From contig CM063112.1 in the NCBI GenBank assembly GCA_031841125.1, positions 18,688,603-18,752,602 of the forward strand: 64,000 bases of DNA, given 5' to 3'. Positions 59,701 to 64,000 of the stretch are shown piece by piece. Position 1 is the stretch's first letter. The number at the start of each line of letters is the position of its first letter. The stretch comes from Acanthococcus lagerstroemiae. Lineage: Eukaryota; Arthropoda; Insecta; Hemiptera; Eriococcidae. The notes beneath the pieces were generated by a model. The model made no database searches. It was not told where the DNA came from and saw nothing but the letters and a program-made list of their open reading frames with translations. Made by a program: the position numbers and the translations under genes.

Positions 59701-61450
59701 TATTTCTCCTCGAAAAAGTTTCCAAATGCGGAAGCACCAATCTGCGAGTTCATTCCATACGCGTGACTAACGTAAGCCGAGCCCAACCTATCACGTCAGA
59801 AATATTTCACCAGGCTGAGTCACGATCCACTCACCACGGACCAAATATGGCGACACGGCGGAGATAATACCGAATACGTTCGCTATCCGCCGCGCCACTG
59901 GGGCACAAACTACTAAGGCCACAACAGGGCCTTTTTCTTCTTTTTTTTTTTTTCTTCTTCAAAACATCTCACTCGCGCCGTGAAGAAGAGAACTCTGAGC
60001 GTCTGAGCCGCTGCGCATCATCCCGTCAACCCATCGTCTGATTTCCCGATAAAGCTTCGAACTTCGACATTCAAGCCGCCGTTATCAGTACTTCTATCGT
60101 TCATTATTAATTCGTTTAATCGTTCACCAATGACGGGTCCTCGTTATTCGACGTCATAAACGTGCAGAGAGGGAGACAATGGGAAACAATATTCGAACGC
60201 GTAGCGTACATAAGATATTACAGAAAATTTTTAAAAAATGTAAACTGTTCACTGTAGATACGAAAATAACACACACTTTCGACAGGCGAAAACGAGGCGT
60301 TACCGCAATATACTAATCTTCGTACGCGGACTTTACGACGCATTGAAAAATGCTAGTACTGAACCGAATCGACGAGTAACACGAACCGTCAGTGATTACC
60401 AAAGTCTCGAATTAAGTGTCATTCGAAACCCGTCGAATGTAATACATTAAGAAAAATTCGACCGTTAACTTATTACTGAATTATGTGAGAAAGTTTGAAG
60501 AAGAAAAAAAAAATAAGAAAGTATAGATTAAAAAAAAAAAAAAAAAGGTGTAAATATAGATATTATATCAGGTTAGTTATACTTATACCGAACTGGCGTT
60601 GCAAGTATATGCATTGAATTTTTCGCGAAGAGAATCCAGTCTAGAGGTACGTGGGTTTAAAAAAATTGAAATTCGTCTGCCTGAAAACTGTGCACTGTTA
60701 AAGCGGGTAGTTAACGATTAAACGTTCATATTCATAGTTATGGTTAAACCGACGTCCTTGCATAAAATGGCCGAAAAAATAATAATAATTCTAGGTAGAT
60801 AATGTTGTACAGCATCAAACGGCGGCAACGGAGCATTGGAACGTTGGAAGGTAAGAACGCAAGCAAGATCTCCCAAATACGGTTTCACCGATCGCAGCCG
60901 AAGTGAGAGAGAGAGAGAAAGAAGAGATGGCGGAGACAAAGAAACGTAAACACGAAAACGTTTTACCGCGCTAGCTGCGTACGCCGACGTGGAGGGGGTG
61001 GGCGGATGACGCAAGGATAGCGAGCGGCGCGGCGTACAAAGTTAAAAACTGGGACTCCGAACAGGGAAGTGCGGGCACGGGAAGGCTGCAGGGCGGCGGG
61101 GCGACACGAGAACACGATGACGGACTGAGCTCTATTACCGCGCTGCTGCAGTCGCCGTCAAAGGACTCGCGTGGTAATCCTCGCTCAACGCGCGACTCGA
61201 CCGCGGAAAATGGTCCGGAAAATGCGAGCGTCCGTTCTCCGGTGCGACGCCCGGATACGGACCTGAAGAATGCGGCGACCGGGCGAATGGCTGGCCGGTG
61301 CGGTGCGACTTTTACTCTTCGATTTGAAGGCAGGTTATTGCCCGAAAACGACGATGCGATGAGACCGAGCTCAGGGAAACGGAAATGATCTGACCGGACG
61401 TAGCAGTGTTGCCAGACGTTGAGATGTACCTCGAAGTTACGAGATTTTTT
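59700..61450 (-). promoter_or_regulatory. CpG-rich, apparently single-copy DNA; candidate promoter/5' UTR of the ZC3H4-like gene
   Basis: Unlike the rest of the upstream DNA this stretch is CpG-rich and lacks recognisable repeats, especially 60830-61390. It contains a GA-repeat (60906-60925), ATGGCGG words (59856, 60928) as in YY1/Pho-type promoter sites, a TGACGTCG half site (60150) and a strong minus-strand donor GTGAGT after 59835. A plus-strand donor GTAAGA at 60850 leaves open a divergent gene. Assignment to the ZC3H4-like gene is by position only, about 23 kb from the first coding exon. Confidence 0.4.
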
Positions 61451-61820
61451 TCTTTTCACATGAAATGAAACGTTTCTTTCCAAAAGGTGTTATCTCTAAG
61501 AAACTGTTTGTCTCAACATTGAGAGGTAGCAGAGCTGCGAAAGTTGGTATGGAGCTTCTCTCTCTCTCAAACACTTGCGAAATGAGGTCGACCTCGCAGA
61601 AAAATTTTCGAACTGACAGATCTGAAGATACCAACAGGCAAAGTGAGCAATCTCGAAGAAAACACGTCATCTATTCTACCAAAATTGAGGAAAGTGAATA
61701 TCGTAAATAGAAATTTAATTCTGTCTGAAAAACAGTGAACATTACTCACATGACTTCTAATGGAGTTAACACCTTTTGGAAAAGAACGTTTCCACCGCAG
61801 AGTTGCCAACCGCAACATTA
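61404..61820. mobile_element. Inverted-repeat element with CCAAAAGGTGTTA arms
   Basis: GAAACGTTTCTTTCCAAAAG (61467) is mirrored by CTTTTGGAAAAGAACGTTTC (61773). CAGTGTTGCCAG and AGAGTTGCCAAC lie outside. Exact ends are uncertain. Confidence 0.5.
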
Positions 61821-61880
61821 CAGCACAAACATTAGAAGTTTTGCGCAGCCAGTGCTACCGCTTGGTGCGGGCCAACATCA

Positions 61881-62960
61881 TATGCAAAGGCGAAACTCGA
61901 CTTTCAGTTTGGGGGGGGGGGTGGAGAAGGAAAATTAGCCGACAAATATTTTTTGAAAACTAAAAATTCGCCGACAAAACATTTTTAAAATTTGAAAATT
62001 TGCCGATTTTTGAATCAAAATATTTCTTGACTGAAAAAAATAATAAAATAAAACAGAAGCACAATATGGGCCCGGGGACTAATTTTTGGGAACGTCCTTG
62101 TACTCTCAAAAAAGTCTGCCTTTTTTCTAGTCTTTATTTTTCTTCCTTCCTTCGTTCCTCTTCGTACCTTATTTTTGAAGCGCCTTTTTTATAGTGAGCC
62201 GCTTGAGACATTCTCCTTCCTCGGCCCTTTGTGCAAACATACATCATCCGAGAGGTTTCTTGGATTCATTTAATACTATGATAATAAGACTCTTTTGACA
62301 ATCAAGACCTCTCCTCCAACTTATGTCAAACTTTTTGGATTCTTTCAGACTTCTCTGAGACTTCAAGGATCTTCCGAATTTATTCAAGACATTTTCAGGC
62401 TTCATTAAAAAACATTATACCTCAGAAAATGGAAAATTCAAAGGAACAGTTTCAAAATTTGCCGACTGTCAAATTATTGGGTCCTTCCCCCCCCCCAATA
62501 GTTTCCTCCTTGCAAATGCAGATTGGAACCTTATCCTCCAAGCACTCACATTTGCGCACATGAGCATACCCTAGTCTGGGAGGGTAAGCTAGAAGGATAT
62601 TAGGAATACTTGAGAGGAACAACAACTCCCTTTACACATTAAGGTGATTGTTATGTACTCTTGGTGATTTTTTTCTGAATTTCCTCTAATTCGTCTCCTA
62701 AATTGGTTTCAATGAAATCAATTTAAAAAAAAAAAAAAAAAAAGACTACAAAATTTCAGGTCGATCGGATTTAGAGGAATCCGTGCCACAAGCTCCCTTT
62801 CGTTCTCACGGGAAAAACACATGGAGTTTTAACTTTTGTTCTAGACTAAATTTCCCTCCTATATTCACCAAGACCAAAGCACGTAAATTAAATAATAGAA
62901 CATTTGCTATCGGATTCAGCTTGTGACATTGAAAAATAAATCTTTTGCTTTCAACTTTTA
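61881..62960 (-). mobile_element. Inverted copy of the 19.5-20.15 kb repeat, interrupted
   Basis: On the minus strand, GGTCTTGGTGAATATAGGAG, GAAACCAATTTAGGAGACGA, CTTACCCTCCCAGACTAGGG, CCAATAATTTGACAGTCGGC and GTCGGCGAATTTTTAG follow in the same order as at 19545-20150. The end is TTTCGCCTTTG. About 300 bp at 62100-62400 are extra, with GACTT-type words. Confidence 0.7.
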
Positions 62961-62961
62961 G

Positions 62962-63130
62962 ACAGCCCCGTAGCCGTGGGGAGTAAGCTGGGTCTGAGCC
63001 CCCTCTAAAGGTATCTTGAGCATCCCCCCAGGCAGAGATACCACAATTTAAAAAATCATAATCACGCCAGACCCCTAGCCAGAGTGGTCCTAGGGGGTAC
63101 TGAGCATCCCTTAACGCTTGCCGGAGCCTC
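62962..63130 (-). mobile_element. Partial copy of the CAGG-CGTAGCC element
   Basis: CAGCCCCGTAGCCGTGGGGA, GCTGGGTCTGAGCC and GGCAGAGATACCAC match, in inverse, the 3' part of the element at 44077-44511. Confidence 0.6.
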
Positions 63131-63626
63131 CCCTGGCAAAATTTCGTGAATAAATAATGAATTCCTTCTATTTTTCTGCTAGTTTTGTTCAAAACTTTTC
63201 GTTCCACTACATTTTAATGTTTATAAACTTGTGAATACTGATTTTGTTTTGAAAGATAGAAGAATCGTATGTTTGTCGTACTTTATAGTGAAGCATCACA
63301 AGAAAATGGCCCGAGAGTCGATCCAGCTGTTTCAGACACACCGGCCTTTTCTTCTGTCACATTACAAATATTCACAAACACAATGGTAGGCTCGCGATCC
63401 AGTTCAGATTGAATATCGATGGCTAAATGCCTGAATGGCTGTTTGATAACTGATAACTTGATAAGTCCACAGGAATAGAGTTTTTTTTACTTCCAAAAGT
63501 TCGAAAATTTATGATCGTTCCAAGGGTTAATTTTTTTCACGCGATGTATTCAATTTTTTTTCAATGGATTGCCGGTAAGTTGAATCACCAGTTTTGATTA
63601 TGAATTTTGAGACCAAACTCAATCAG

Positions 63627-63973
63627 TCGCGTAGCCAAGATTTTCCTGAGGAGGGGGGGGGGCAAAGTAAGATTTTCAAGGGAAACAAAGTCGAAAATTG
63701 AAGTATTTTTTTAAAAATCGCCAATATTAGAGGACTATTGTATGAAAATTGTACTACTCGAGCGAAATTTTTTTCGAAAAAATGTGTTTTAAAGCAAAAA
63801 CTTGCTCATTTCTGCAGATTTTACATTCAATTTCAGATGCCCATTTGCTCCCTCGGCTATACCACTGCCTCGTAGAACTCTTCACATTATTTACTATACG
63901 TATCCTCAAGCTCCCCCCCCTCCGTGGTAAACAGTCAGCACCACCTACCGCAGGCGGCTGGCTATGGGCCTGC
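63627..63973 (-). mobile_element. CAGG-CGTAGCC element copy at the window end
   Basis: In reverse it reads CAGGCCCATAGCCAGCC, GGTGCTGACTGTTTACCACG and TTCTACGAGGCAGTGGTATA, collinear with 44077-44300. The left end is CAGTCGCGTAGCCAAG, followed by a G-run of about 11. Confidence 0.7.
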
Positions 63974-64000
63974 TTTCAGATTTTAATAAAATGTTCAACT

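Noticed and set aside
60718..61483. Minus-strand ORFs of 98 and 170 codons in the CpG-rich region
   Set aside because: Arginine/serine/proline composition is as expected of any GC-rich stretch. There is no recognisable domain, and a promoter/UTR explains the composition better.

Overview
The window is eukaryotic nuclear DNA, most likely from an arthropod and probably an insect. Evidence: spliced coding exons with consensus GT-AG borders, long AT-rich introns, (TTAGG)n insect-type telomere motifs near 31.1-31.7 kb, and a transposon mix (RTE-type LINEs, R1/I-like LINE ends, a tRNA-headed SINE, a FLYWCH-associated MULE, many short CAGGG-ended elements) typical of arthropods. I cannot name the species.

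Only one host gene is supported. It lies on the minus strand and is a ZC3H4 / suppressor-of-sable orthologue, a triple CCCH zinc-finger protein. Twelve coding exons run from 36,509 down to 846. Every splice phase joins correctly, giving about 955 residues. In order the protein has an acidic EDGE N-terminus, a basic RGG-like stretch, three tandem CCCH fingers (residues 209-281), the family motif IPSLFDIKV, a His/Lys-rich low-complexity segment, LPKKQQELFLRIQQ, NWYSSDEEE and a C-terminal series of DPR/DPRL motifs. In animals this family restricts unproductive Pol II transcription (ZC3H4-WDR82 'Restrictor' in mammals; su(s) in flies, which affects transcripts of transposon-insertion alleles).

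Layout: 1-1.3 kb, last exon and 3' flank. 1.6-6.8 kb, degenerate minisatellites and a 45-46 bp satellite. 7.0-7.3 kb, exon. 7.6-14.7 kb, a small transposon with 5-bp target duplication, a complete but dead MULE, a 2.7 kb foldback element filled with the same satellite, and an almost intact RTE LINE. 15.3-17.8 kb, three exons around inverted LINE ends and a SINE. 17.9-21.9 kb, a degenerate GACTC-type minisatellite with nested elements and a 161 bp near-perfect hairpin. 21.9-23.2 kb, four exons including the fingers. 23.5-36.5 kb, three exons separated by nested transposons and a second, broken RTE LINE. 36.6-59.7 kb, no recognised coding sequence beyond one unexplained, phase-compatible ORF (47.3-47.6 kb); instead MITEs, snapback elements and a ~530-570 bp tandem array (55.9-59.2 kb). 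59.7-61.45 kb, CpG-rich apparently single-copy DNA that may be the promoter/5' UTR region. 61.5-64 kb, more repeats.

The main novelty is the transposon landscape inside this gene: several short element families whose target-site duplications can be read directly (5, 6, 8 or 9 bp), nested insertions with empty-site comparisons, and foldback/hairpin elements in introns of a gene whose family polices aberrant transcription.
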